DNA from: Oscillospiraceae bacterium
GTDB lineage: Bacteria > Bacillota > Clostridia > Oscillospirales > Oscillospiraceae
Direction: 5' to 3'
Length of the DNA stretch: 64,000 nt
NCBI GenBank assembly: GCA_017412765.1
Contig: JAFPWN010000045.1
Span: 25,624-89,623 of the forward strand
This document shows, in pieces, positions 50,588-58,222 of this stretch. The notes beneath the pieces were generated by a model. That model was not told where the DNA came from, made no database searches, and worked only from the letters and a program-made list of their open reading frames with translations. Every line of letters begins with the position of its first letter. Within the stretch, counting starts at the first letter, position 1. The position numbers and the translations under genes were made by a program.

Positions 50588-50992
50588 GTGGAAAAAATGC
50601 CTCGCGGTCAGTACTATCAGAACAGATACAGTAACGACGCCCAGTACTCCCAGCAGTACGGAAATCCTCAGCAGTACTCCCAGCAGTACGGCGCTCAGCC
50701 GCAGTACACGCAGAACTATTATCAGCCGCCGATAACGGCGGAGTCGCTTCCCGAAAACCTCAGACCGCTCTCGCCGTGGGCGTACATAGGCTACGGCATA
50801 CTGATGGGCATTCCGCTCGTCGGCTTTATCTGCATGCTCGTTTTCTCGTTTTCCTCGACCGGCAACGTAAACCGCCGCAACTACGCGAGAAGCGTGCTTT
50901 ACATGATGATCATCGGCGTCGTGCTCGCGATCTTTGCCGCGATACTCATGGCTGCGCTCGGTGTGAACATAAACAATCTGCGATATAATTGA
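50588..50992 (+). CDS. Membrane protein with Gln/Tyr-rich cytoplasmic head
   Basis: Starts at GTG 50588 behind GAGGAGGGG. The 134-residue protein has a 55-residue low-complexity head with QQYG/QYSQQYG repeats and then two membrane helices (AYIGYGILMGIPLVGFICML; YMMIIGVVLAIFAAILMAAL) joined by a basic loop. Similar small two-helix proteins with a disordered head are frequent in Firmicutes, with unknown function. The 3' end abuts the repeat element at 50999. Confidence 0.75.
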   Translation: MEKMPRGQYYQNRYSNDAQYSQQYGNPQQYSQQYGAQPQYTQNYYQPPITAESLPENLRPLSPWAYIGYGILMGIPLVGFICMLVFSFSSTGNVNRRNYARSVLYMMIIGVVLAIFAAILMAALGVNINNLRYN

Positions 50993-50998
50993 CTGAAA

Positions 50999-51214
50999 TC
51001 TCCCGCCTCAGCGCGGGAGAATTCAGACTGTAGACAAAGAAGAACAGCGTTGGATAAAGGTGGCGGGGTTCTGTGAAGGGGCCGGCCAAGAGGCCCCTTC
51101 ACGTCGCATAATCCGCCCGCAGGCGTCATATTTTGCACTCTGAGAGTGCAAAATATGTTCGATGCGGAGACTTTGTCGACGCATTGAATTCTCCCGCCTC
51201 AGCGCGGGAGAATT
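50999..51214 (+). mobile_element. Non-coding repeat element, copy 2, between duplicated hairpins
   Basis: The core 51046-51184 (139 bp) matches the copy at 46711-46849. The flanks 50999-51023 and 51190-51214 are exact 25-bp direct copies of a hairpin with arms CTCCCGC/GCGGGAG that is unrelated to the hairpin at the other locus. In one stem, A-T at the two paired positions replaces G-C of the other copy (GCACTC/GAGTGC against GCGCTC/GAGCGC). This compensatory change supports selection on the structure. Confidence 0.78.
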
Positions 51215-51231
51215 TATTAGAGGGTGATAAT

Positions 51232-52842
51232 ATAAAAAGGACAGCTATTGTTTTCATGCTCATCTGCGCGCTTCTGACCTCATGCGCTCATCAGGCTCCC
51301 GTTCAGGAGCCGGATGAGCCGGAGGCGCCCGTGACCGAACAGCCCGAAATGCCTCCGAGCGAACAGCCGGAGCCCGAGCCTGCTCCCGCGCCGGAAGAAC
51401 CGAAGACCGAAACGGCCATACCCGAGGTACGCTCAAACGGCGGCTACTTTGTCGGAGTCGGCGATAAGATATGGTTCCGCCACTATCTCGATGAGAGCTA
51501 CGCGTCGACCGTTCTGTTCGGCGGCTTTACAGATACCGAGAGCGCGGGCGAGAGCGACCTGTGGTACTACGACACGAAGGGCGACGCCCTTGTGGACGCG
51601 CTGCCGGATTACGGCGGGGTCGGCGGACTCTGGTACTCCGGCGACGGGTTTTTCATCCGCCGGCACAATTCCGACGGAACGGGGCTGTACCACCTCGGCC
51701 TTGACGGCAAGCTCAGATACTGGGGTGAATACGACGTCTGCGGCGCCTCTGACGATACGCGATATGTCGCCGTAAAGGGCTGGACAGACAACGGCTGCAA
51801 GTGCGAAATAATAAAGGACGCAAAGGAAGAGATACCGCTTACGTTCGACAGCCATTATGTTAACTTCATCGGCTTTGCAGGGGCTGATACCCTCTGGCAC
51901 GTTGGCGAGAGCATTTTCAGCGCGGACAGCGACACGGGCGAGCTTATAAAGCTCGGCGACCTGCCGGCGCCCGAGTACGATATCTATTCCGCCGAGATAG
52001 GCGAGCCGGTCGTTGACGGCGATACGTTCTACGTCATTCTCGGCTGGTACGCCGGAACGGGGCATTTCCTTCAGGACTACGCGCTAATCACGGGAACCGT
52101 CGGCGAGGAGGGGTCGCTGCGCGAGATAGACCTCGGCGAGGGAGCCTACTATGAGCGCCCATATCTTGACTATAACGCCGGAACGAAAACGCTCAGCGTC
52201 GTCGAAAAGTACGACGGGCTCGTTGAGCTGTCCGAGGTTTCGGACGGCGACCTCATTCTATGGACCGACGCGGAGAACAGCGTGACGATCGCAGAGGATT
52301 TCATCCCCGAAACGCCATACGAGGACGGCGGCTATATCATACAGTGCGCGGAGAGGATAGGCGACGCGGTTTATATGACGGTCGCCGGCGCAGTACGCCG
52401 GCAGGAGGAGGACATAGGCTGGCGCCCGGCTTACAGTCTTACTCACATGGCTTATCTGCGCATACCGGTGCGCGAGGGCGCGGAGCCGGAGTATTTCTTC
52501 GAGGAGAGCTATATTGAGAGCGGTATGGGCGACGTTCTATACGCCTTTACCGGCGCGTGGGTGCCGGAAGTCAGCGAGGCGGAGGGGGATAGAAATCCCA
52601 TTGACCCCTCGCCTGAGGACGGGGTATTCATCCTCGATAACGGCACTATAACAGTCAAGCTCGGCGAGTATGAGAACGTCTTTAAGTTCGGCGAGCCGGC
52701 GTGGCTCGGCACTTTCACGCTCGTCGGAGAAAGCGAGAACGGCGACACCTGCTCCTGCTTCTTCGAGGGCGGATATATGTGGTGTACAGTCCGCGAGGAC
52801 ATGGACGGCGAATCGCTGAGCTGGTCTGTCGGCTGCAAATAA
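51232..52842 (+). CDS. Lipoprotein of unknown function with apparent AUA start
   Basis: The coding frame fits a lipoprotein beginning (M)KRTAIVFMLICALLTSCAHQ, but the first codon is ATA at 51232, with AGAGGGTG at the right distance upstream. The next ATG would leave only a nine-residue signal without positive charge. The protein (about 536 residues) has a Pro/Glu-rich linker and then a long beta-rich region with Asp-Gly turns (YYDTKGDALVDALPDYGG; GDTFYVILGWYAGTG), probably a beta-propeller-like sensor or binding domain. The start lies 18 bp beyond the repeat element. Either AUA is used, start was mutated, or the base is miscalled. Confidence 0.65.
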   Translation: MKRTAIVFMLICALLTSCAHQAPVQEPDEPEAPVTEQPEMPPSEQPEPEPAPAPEEPKTETAIPEVRSNGGYFVGVGDKIWFRHYLDESYASTVLFGGFTDTESAGESDLWYYDTKGDALVDALPDYGGVGGLWYSGDGFFIRRHNSDGTGLYHLGLDGKLRYWGEYDVCGASDDTRYVAVKGWTDNGCKCEIIKDAKEEIPLTFDSHYVNFIGFAGADTLWHVGESIFSADSDTGELIKLGDLPAPEYDIYSAEIGEPVVDGDTFYVILGWYAGTGHFLQDYALITGTVGEEGSLREIDLGEGAYYERPYLDYNAGTKTLSVVEKYDGLVELSEVSDGDLILWTDAENSVTIAEDFIPETPYEDGGYIIQCAERIGDAVYMTVAGAVRRQEEDIGWRPAYSLTHMAYLRIPVREGAEPEYFFEESYIESGMGDVLYAFTGAWVPEVSEAEGDRNPIDPSPEDGVFILDNGTITVKLGEYENVFKFGEPAWLGTFTLVGESENGDTCSCFFEGGYMWCTVREDMDGESLSWSVGCK

Positions 52843-52847
52843 AAAAA

Positions 52848-52882
52848 CGAGGGAACCTCAGCCGGGTTCCCTCGTAATTTTT
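52848..52882 (+). terminator. Terminator after the lipoprotein gene
   Basis: CGAGGGAACC pairs with GGTTCCCTCG around a 7-nt loop, followed by TAATTTTTAT. Confidence 0.88.
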
Positions 52883-53043
52883 ATACTAATCCCTGATTGA
52901 AAGCTTTAACCGAGCGCGCAGAATTTTTTGCGTCATACAAGGCGTCCGGTGCGGACAATACTTTGTGTATTATCAAGCCGGATAACGAAGTATGACGCGA
53001 AAAGGGCAAGCGCGAATTGAAGTTTTTGATTAGGGGTTAGTAT
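52883..53043. mobile_element. MITE-like repeat with terminal inverted repeats, copy 1
   Basis: The element begins ACTAATCCCTGATTGAAAG and ends with the imperfect inverse (reverse complement ACTAACCCCTAATCAAAA). Inside is a long interrupted palindrome, GCGTCATACAAGGC through CCGGATAACGAAGTATGACGC. An inverted copy lies at the right edge of the window (63879-64000). It encodes nothing. The right terminus touches the rubredoxin stop codon. Confidence 0.8.
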
Positions 53044-53180
53044 TACTCCTCTACGGGGCTGAAATCGTCCTTGCCGACTCCGCAGAGCTCGCAGGCGAAA
53101 TCATCGGGAAGATCCTCCCACTTTACGCCGGTCTCCTCCTCGTCATAGATCCAGCCGCAGACGTTGCATACGTATTTCAT
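53043..53180 (-). CDS. Rubredoxin
   Basis: I chose ATG 53180 because AAGGAGGG lies 8 nt upstream. The 45-residue protein has the two iron-binding pairs CNVCGWIYD and [10 protein letters not shown]. It is shorter than usual (about 52), the internal loop being reduced ([20 protein letters not shown]). It carries electrons to oxygen- or peroxide-reducing enzymes in anaerobes. Its stop codon overlaps the end of the MITE-like element. Confidence 0.95.
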   Translation of the reverse strand: MKYVCNVCGWIYDEEETGVKWEDLPDDFACELCGVGKDDFSPVEE

Positions 53181-53246
53181 GTTATTGCCCTCCTTATTTA
53201 TTTTGGGTAAGATCAGTATAATCGAAAACTGCGGGTTATGCAAGAG

Positions 53247-53474
53247 CTATTTGCGTATTTCCAGGAGAGCGGACGGACTTACGTGCAGCTTGTCCGAGAT
53301 CGCAAATACGATATCGAGCGAAACGGCGCAGTCGGCGGTTTCGATCCTGCTCATGTGGGTGCGGCTGATATTGACAAGCTCTGCAAGCTCAAGCTGGGAT
53401 AAACCCGCCTGTTTTCTGTAATATGCAATATTGAGCCCCAGTTGTTTATATTTTTCAAGCTGAGAAATATCCAT
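53247..53474 (-). CDS. Small XRE-family helix-turn-helix regulator
   Basis: The 75-residue protein is a single Cro/C1-type domain: LGLNIAYYRKQAGLSQLELA, then LVNISRTHMSRIETADCAVS. It is divergent from the SLH gene, and the 132-bp gap holds repeated AACGTTAT/AATGTTAT motifs that may be its operator. Confidence 0.88.
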   Translation of the reverse strand: MDISQLEKYKQLGLNIAYYRKQAGLSQLELAELVNISRTHMSRIETADCAVSLDIVFAISDKLHVSPSALLEIRK

Positions 53475-53545
53475 GAATTATCACCGGATATATTTTACCC
53501 CGTGAGATAAAAACATACGACAACACACAACGTTATAAAAATAAC

Positions 53546-53574
53546 TTGACAAGTTACAAATGTTATGTGATAAT
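53546..53574 (+). promoter_or_regulatory. Promoter of the SLH-protein gene
   Basis: TTGACA and GATAAT are separated by 17 bp, 33 bp before the start at 53607. ACGTTATAA and ATGTTATGT flank or lie inside the spacer, a candidate operator for the divergent XRE regulator. Confidence 0.75.
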
Positions 53575-53606
53575 TAAATGAGGTAAATTAAAGCGGGAGG
53601 CTCGAA

Positions 53607-54461
53607 ATGAAACGGTTTATTTCATTATTAGTTGTATTTGCCATACTGGCTGCGTGCTGCGCTTCGGCTTTTGCAGCTTCTGAAAAAGCCGTTTATGCGG
53701 CGAATTCTTTGTATAAGCTTGGGCTTTTCAAGGGGGTAGGCGAAAACCCGGACGGCACGCCTATCTTTGACCTTGACAGAGCGCCCACAAGAAACGAGGC
53801 TGTAACGATGCTTGTGCGGCTTCTCGGCAAGGAAACCGAAGCAAAGAGCAGGGAATGGGCAACTCCGTTTACGGATCTCGACGATTGGGTAAAGCCTTAC
53901 GTCGGCTATGCGTACAATAACAAGCTGACGAACGGAATCAGCGCGACTGAGTTCGGCGGAGCGCTTGCGGTAACGGCAAGCCAATATATTACTTTTGTTC
54001 TGAGAGCGCTCGGATATGACAGCACTACGGATTTTCAGTATGATAAGGCATGGGAGCTTTCGGATAAGCTCGGATTTACCGACGGATATTATAACAGCGC
54101 TCTTCCGAGCTTTACGCGTGGCGACGTTGCGATCATCTCCTATTCCGCATTAGACGCGTTGAAAAAAGGAACGTCCATTACGCTCAGAGAATCTATTTTC
54201 GGACGCGGAGAGCTTTCGGCGGAGCTTAAGGATTTATTGGATGGTTATGAAGCGTTTATTGATAAATATTGCGAGTTTATAAAAAACTATAATTTATCCG
54301 TAACAAGCCTGCTGTCGAAATATATGGATATAATGACGGATTTCAACCAATGGAAGCTGAAAATCGACAAGCTTGACACTGACAGTATGTCAACGGCGGA
54401 CGCTGAGTATTATTCCGAGGTAATGCTCCGATGTGCGGAGAAGCTGTCAAAAACAGCGTAA
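53607..54461 (+). CDS. S-layer homology domain protein
   Basis: The 284-residue protein has a cleaved signal peptide (VVFAILAACCASAFAA). Two to three SLH-type motifs follow: LDRAPTRNEAVTMLVRLLGK, FTDLDDWVKPYVGYAYNNKL and FTRGDVAIISYSALDALKKG. A helical C-terminal part near 205-280 ends it. SLH domains bind pyruvylated secondary wall polymers, anchoring the protein in the cell wall. The start has GGGAGG upstream. Confidence 0.88.
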   Translation: MKRFISLLVVFAILAACCASAFAASEKAVYAANSLYKLGLFKGVGENPDGTPIFDLDRAPTRNEAVTMLVRLLGKETEAKSREWATPFTDLDDWVKPYVGYAYNNKLTNGISATEFGGALAVTASQYITFVLRALGYDSTTDFQYDKAWELSDKLGFTDGYYNSALPSFTRGDVAIISYSALDALKKGTSITLRESIFGRGELSAELKDLLDGYEAFIDKYCEFIKNYNLSVTSLLSKYMDIMTDFNQWKLKIDKLDTDSMSTADAEYYSEVMLRCAEKLSKTA

Positions 54462-54468
54462 ACGTAAA

Positions 54469-54505
54469 AGCGGCGGGACTTGATCGTCCTGCCGCTGATT
54501 TTTTT
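54469..54505. terminator. Bidirectional terminator between the SLH and GH2 genes
   Basis: AGCGGCGGGAC pairs with GTCCTGCCGCT around 6 nt, with TTTTTTT on the plus strand and A-rich sequence on the other side. It serves both convergent genes. Confidence 0.82.
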
Positions 54506-56165
54506 ATCTGCACTCCTCGATAAGTCTTTCGTTAAGGTCGCGGAGAGTTTCGGGCGGGACCTTAAGAACTGCGCGGTCAAAGGTGAAAAAGCCGTTAGTC
54601 TCGTCCTCAATGTCGGATACCTGCGTGTACACCGCGGCGCAGAGCCCCTGCGGAACGAGCGGGAGAAGCTCCTTTTCGTAGACGTTTCTGAGCGCCGCAG
54701 CAAGCGCCTCGGGCGAGGCGTAATCGCGGTAGGAATAGGTCTTTTGCAGGTTTGCGCTGTGCTCCGGGATCTTGTAGCTGTATCCGCCGAACTCGGAGAT
54801 AAACTGCGCTCTGTCGCGGAAATCGCCGAGGTGCTGAGTATCGAAGTAGGTGTGGATCGAATCGACGTCGCTTTTCTCCATCTGAAACCAGCCGGAGGCG
54901 GAGTCTATAAAGCGCGTCGGGTCGAGCTTTTTGAGCGCGGTGTAGCACGCGTCCGGCTCAAATTCGCCCCAGCCCTCGTTGAAGATCGTCCAGAGGCATA
55001 TAGAGGGGTGATTAGTGAGCGCGCGCACAGAGGCGCCCATGTCGCGCATGAAAACGGCTCTCTGCGTTCTGTCGGTGTTTCGCCCCGCCATCAGCGCGGG
55101 ATTTTTAACGCCCACGGTCGGCATAGCGGTGTCGAGCGCGTAATTGTACTTTCCGGAGCTGACCATATCCTGAAAGACGACCATGCCGAGCCTGTCGCAG
55201 AGAAAATAGAACCACTCCGGCTCGATTTTTATGTGCTTGCGGAGCATATTGAAGCCGAAGGCGCGCATCGCGGAAATATCCTTCTCAAAGAGCGCGGGGG
55301 AGGCGGGAGTGTACAGCCCGTCCGACCAGTACCCCTGATCGAGAACGCCCGAGAAGAAGTACGGCTTGCCGTTGAGACACAGACGCCTGTCCTTTATTTC
55401 CAGCGTGCGCAGACCGAAGTAGCTCTTTACCTCGTCCTCGCCGCTTTTTATCGTGAAATCGTATAGCCTCGGATTTTCCGGCGACCAAAGCTCCGGCTCC
55501 GCCGGCTCAATGCGGCACCTGCCGCCCTCGATTGGGTACTCAACCCCTTCGCAGACCGCGACGCCGCTCTCGATTCCTATGCACTCTATGTCACACCCCT
55601 TTTCATCGGGGGTCATCACAAGGCGCCTGAGATAAGTCTCCGGCACCGGCTCGAGCCATACGGTCTGCCAGATACCGCTGCACGGCGTGTACCACATCCC
55701 GCCGCGCTTTACTCTCTGCTTGCCCCACGCGTGGCGGTAGTCGAGGTCGTTTATTACGCGCACCTCGAGCGTGTTCCCGCCCTTTTTAAGAAGGCGCGTT
55801 ACGTCGCAGGCAAAGGGCAGATAGCCGTTGTCATGATGCCCCGCCTTGAGGTCGTTGACGAAAACGTCGCAAAGCCGCATTACGGCGCCGAAGCGCAGAA
55901 TAACGCGACCCGTCCAGTCCTCGGGAACCTCAAAGGTGCGGGTATAGGTGATCTTCTCACCGATTTTCGGCGCGCCGTGAACTCCCGATAGTGCCGATTC
56001 GAGCGGGAACGGAACTATCGCCCTGTCGCGGTAAACTCCCCACGAAATATCCCACACTCCGTTCAGGCAGAGCCATTTATCCCTGCGCATCTGCGGGCGC
56101 GGATAGAGATCCCACGGCACGTCAGGGAGATTTTTTCCTTCTTCGGTAAACAGCGTTTTAAGCAT
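54504..56165 (-). CDS. Glycoside hydrolase family 2 enzyme (beta-glycosidase)
   Basis: The 553-residue cytoplasmic enzyme has a GH2 sugar-binding domain (VILRFGAVMRLCDVFVNDLK; NGYLPFACDVT), an immunoglobulin-like domain, and a TIM barrel. The acid/base Glu is in LWTIFNEGWGEF near 400 and the nucleophile Glu in AQFISEFGGYS near 475. It lacks a signal peptide, so it works on imported oligosaccharides. Its length and lack of C-terminal domains resemble beta-glucuronidase/beta-galactosidase-like members; the sugar is not evident. It overlaps the GNAT stop by 8 nt. Confidence 0.9.
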   Translation of the reverse strand: MLKTLFTEEGKNLPDVPWDLYPRPQMRRDKWLCLNGVWDISWGVYRDRAIVPFPLESALSGVHGAPKIGEKITYTRTFEVPEDWTGRVILRFGAVMRLCDVFVNDLKAGHHDNGYLPFACDVTRLLKKGGNTLEVRVINDLDYRHAWGKQRVKRGGMWYTPCSGIWQTVWLEPVPETYLRRLVMTPDEKGCDIECIGIESGVAVCEGVEYPIEGGRCRIEPAEPELWSPENPRLYDFTIKSGEDEVKSYFGLRTLEIKDRRLCLNGKPYFFSGVLDQGYWSDGLYTPASPALFEKDISAMRAFGFNMLRKHIKIEPEWFYFLCDRLGMVVFQDMVSSGKYNYALDTAMPTVGVKNPALMAGRNTDRTQRAVFMRDMGASVRALTNHPSICLWTIFNEGWGEFEPDACYTALKKLDPTRFIDSASGWFQMEKSDVDSIHTYFDTQHLGDFRDRAQFISEFGGYSYKIPEHSANLQKTYSYRDYASPEALAAALRNVYEKELLPLVPQGLCAAVYTQVSDIEDETNGFFTFDRAVLKVPPETLRDLNERLIEECR

Positions 56166-56742
56166 AGTAAGCAGCGTCCTCTATCATAGAAATATATTTC
56201 TCGCGGGTGAGTATGTACTCTCTCGTCGGCGCTGGGGCTCCGGACGCGGTTTTGAACTCGGCGTTCTTTGTAAATTCAAAGCCGCACTTCTCGATCACTC
56301 GTTTTGAGCGACCGTTGAACTCGAAGTGACCGCAATTCAGAAAGTCCAGCTCCTCCATCTCGAAGAGGTACTGTATAACGGCGGCGACCGCCTCGGGCAT
56401 CAGCCCCTGAGCCCAATAGTCCTTGCTGAGAACGTATCCGATCCTGCGGCCAGGCTTTTCGGCGTATTCGGGAAAGAGTGCTTCATCGTATTCTTCAACG
56501 CCGACGGAGCCGATCGCCTTGCCGTCGAGGTCGATGCAGAAAGTCTTTTTGTGCGCGATGAATTTATCCAAAATCGCCTTTGATTCCTCGATGCTCTTGT
56601 GGTGGCTCCAGCCCGCCATCTCGCCAACGCCCTCGACCGAGGCGTACTCGTAAAAATCGTTGAGGTCGCTCTCGCGCCACTCGCGGAGATAAAGGCGCGC
56701 GGTGAAAAGCTCGACGCCGGTGATATCTATCGGTTTGTTCAC
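56158..56742 (-). CDS. GNAT-family N-acetyltransferase (RimJ/RimL type)
   Basis: The 194-residue protein has the typical RimJ/L opening ELFTARLYLREWRESDLNDF and the acetyl-CoA block RRIGYVLSKDYWAQGLMPEA near 110. The end pattern NGRSKRVIEKCGF is characteristic. It would acetylate an amino group on a protein, ribosomal subunit or small molecule. It is first in an operon with GH2. Confidence 0.88.
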   Translation of the reverse strand: MNKPIDITGVELFTARLYLREWRESDLNDFYEYASVEGVGEMAGWSHHKSIEESKAILDKFIAHKKTFCIDLDGKAIGSVGVEEYDEALFPEYAEKPGRRIGYVLSKDYWAQGLMPEAVAAVIQYLFEMEELDFLNCGHFEFNGRSKRVIEKCGFEFTKNAEFKTASGAPAPTREYILTREKYISMIEDAAYYA

Positions 56743-56849
56743 TCAGATCACTCCTTTTATCGTAATTATACATTGTTTTTGCGCTTTTTCAAGTGGACAA
56801 ACGGCGCGGAAGGGAGTAAAATAGGCGTATTCCGAAGGAGATGACTTTT

Positions 56850-57971
56850 TTGTTCAACAAGCACGACATAACGAGAAACGAATTTATGCTCACAGGCCCC
56901 CTCGCGCACCACGGCTATGACTGGTGGTGGCACTCCTTTACGGGCGTGGACGCCGAGACCGGCGAGGAGAAGCCTTTTTTTATTGAGTTTTTTACGATAA
57001 ACCCCGCGCTCGGCGGCGAAAAGCCCGTGTTCGGGCAGACGGAAGCGCACGAAAAGCCCTCGTACCTCATGGTAAAATGCGGCGCGTGGGGCGAGGGCAA
57101 ATGCCAGCTCCACCGCTTTTTCGCGTGGAACGACGTAACGCTCACCAAGGGCGCGCCCTACCGCATTGAGGCGGGGGACTGCGTTGCCGCGGAGGATATG
57201 CTCATAGGCTCGGTCGATATTACGCCGGAGGAGGCGCTCTCTCACCCGGAGTGGATGTGTGACGCCGGCAGTATGCGGTGGGAGCTGAGGGTCGAGAAGG
57301 ACATAGCCTTCAACGTCGGCTACGGCGCCTCGAAGCCCATGCGGGACGCCGAGGCGTTTCAGATGTACTGGCACGCGGAGGGCATGAAGACCCGCTACTC
57401 CGGCACCGTTACGCTTAACGGCAGGCAGTATGTAGTCACGCCGGAGGGCAGCTTCGGCTATGCCGACAAAAACTGGGGGCGCGACTTCACAAGCCCGTGG
57501 GTATGGCTCAGCTCCTGCTCGCTCAGAAGCAAAAAGACCGGCGAAGAGCTGCGAAACAGCGTTTTCGATATAGGCGGCGGCAGACCGAAGATATACTTCG
57601 TCCCGCTCGACAGAAGACTGCTCGGAGTTATGTACTACGAGGGCAGGGAGTACGATTTCAACTTCTCGAAGCTGCACCTTATGGTAAAGACAGACTTTTC
57701 GTTCGAGGAGACAGACGGCGAGGTAATATGGCACGTCCGGCAGGAGAATATCCACGCCGTTATGGAGACGGAGATACGCTGCATGAAGCGCGATATGCTG
57801 CTCGTGAACTATGAGGCGCCGGACGGAGCAAAGCGCCACAACCGCCTCTGGAACGGAGGAAACGGGCGCGGAACTGTGAAGCTCTGGGACAAGACGGCGG
57901 AGGGGCTGAGCCTCGTCGATGAGATAGAATGCACCCGGGTGGGCTGCGAATACGGAGAATACGGGGAGTGA
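56850..57971 (+). CDS. Tocopherol cyclase-like protein
   Basis: I prefer TTG 56850 because AAGGAG ends 10 nt upstream; an ATG at 56841 is too close to that site. The 373-residue protein resembles the tocopherol_cycl family: AHHGYDWWWHSFTG at the start, YADKNWGRDFTSPWVWLSSC near 220, and repeated beta-strand blocks of a lipocalin-like double barrel. Gut anaerobes do not make tocopherol, so the substrate is probably another hydrophobic or isoprenoid molecule. A 29-residue membrane peptide gene follows. Confidence 0.72.
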   Translation: MFNKHDITRNEFMLTGPLAHHGYDWWWHSFTGVDAETGEEKPFFIEFFTINPALGGEKPVFGQTEAHEKPSYLMVKCGAWGEGKCQLHRFFAWNDVTLTKGAPYRIEAGDCVAAEDMLIGSVDITPEEALSHPEWMCDAGSMRWELRVEKDIAFNVGYGASKPMRDAEAFQMYWHAEGMKTRYSGTVTLNGRQYVVTPEGSFGYADKNWGRDFTSPWVWLSSCSLRSKKTGEELRNSVFDIGGGRPKIYFVPLDRRLLGVMYYEGREYDFNFSKLHLMVKTDFSFEETDGEVIWHVRQENIHAVMETEIRCMKRDMLLVNYEAPDGAKRHNRLWNGGNGRGTVKLWDKTAEGLSLVDEIECTRVGCEYGEYGE

Positions 57972-57975
57972 GAAA

Positions 57976-58065
57976 ATGAAAAGAGAGCTTTTTGTAAAGA
58001 TAGTCGCCGGAGTTCTCGCGGCGCTTATGGTGCTCGGCGTAGTTCCGATGCTGTTTGTACGATAA
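57976..58065 (+). CDS. 29-residue single-helix membrane peptide
   Basis: ATG 57976 follows the previous stop by 4 nt, with GGGGAGTGAGAAA as ribosome site. The product starts MKRELFVK, continues into one hydrophobic helix (IVAGVLAALMVLGVVPMLFV) and ends. The basic start, helix and translational coupling support a real small protein. Confidence 0.6.
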   Translation: MKRELFVKIVAGVLAALMVLGVVPMLFVR

Positions 58066-58149
58066 AAATCGCACAGGCGATTATTATATTTGATTCAAGT
58101 TCTTTTTCTCGCCGCTGAAGCGGCAACCGAAAAAGATGACAAATTATAA

Positions 58150-58186
58150 AGCTCCGTGCATTCTATCTGCACGGAGCTGTTTTTTA
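58150..58186 (+). terminator. Terminator after the tocopherol-cyclase-like operon
   Basis: AGCTCCGTGCA pairs with TGCACGGAGCT around 7 nt, followed by GTTTTTTAATT. The next 35 bp (TGTAGGGGCGG and GCGCCCGCCCG) resemble a GC-rich intergenic repeat remnant. Confidence 0.88.
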
Positions 58187-58222
58187 ATTGTAGGGGCGGT
58201 GAGCGCGCCCGCCCGAGGGCTC

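Noticed and set aside
54480..55466. 328-codon plus-strand frame opposite the GH2 gene
   Set aside because: Antisense shadow; it also begins inside the terminator shared by the SLH and GH2 genes.
56766..57839. 357-codon minus-strand frame opposite the tocopherol-cyclase-like gene
   Set aside because: No recognisable domain or good start signal; the plus-strand gene has family motifs and a ribosome site.
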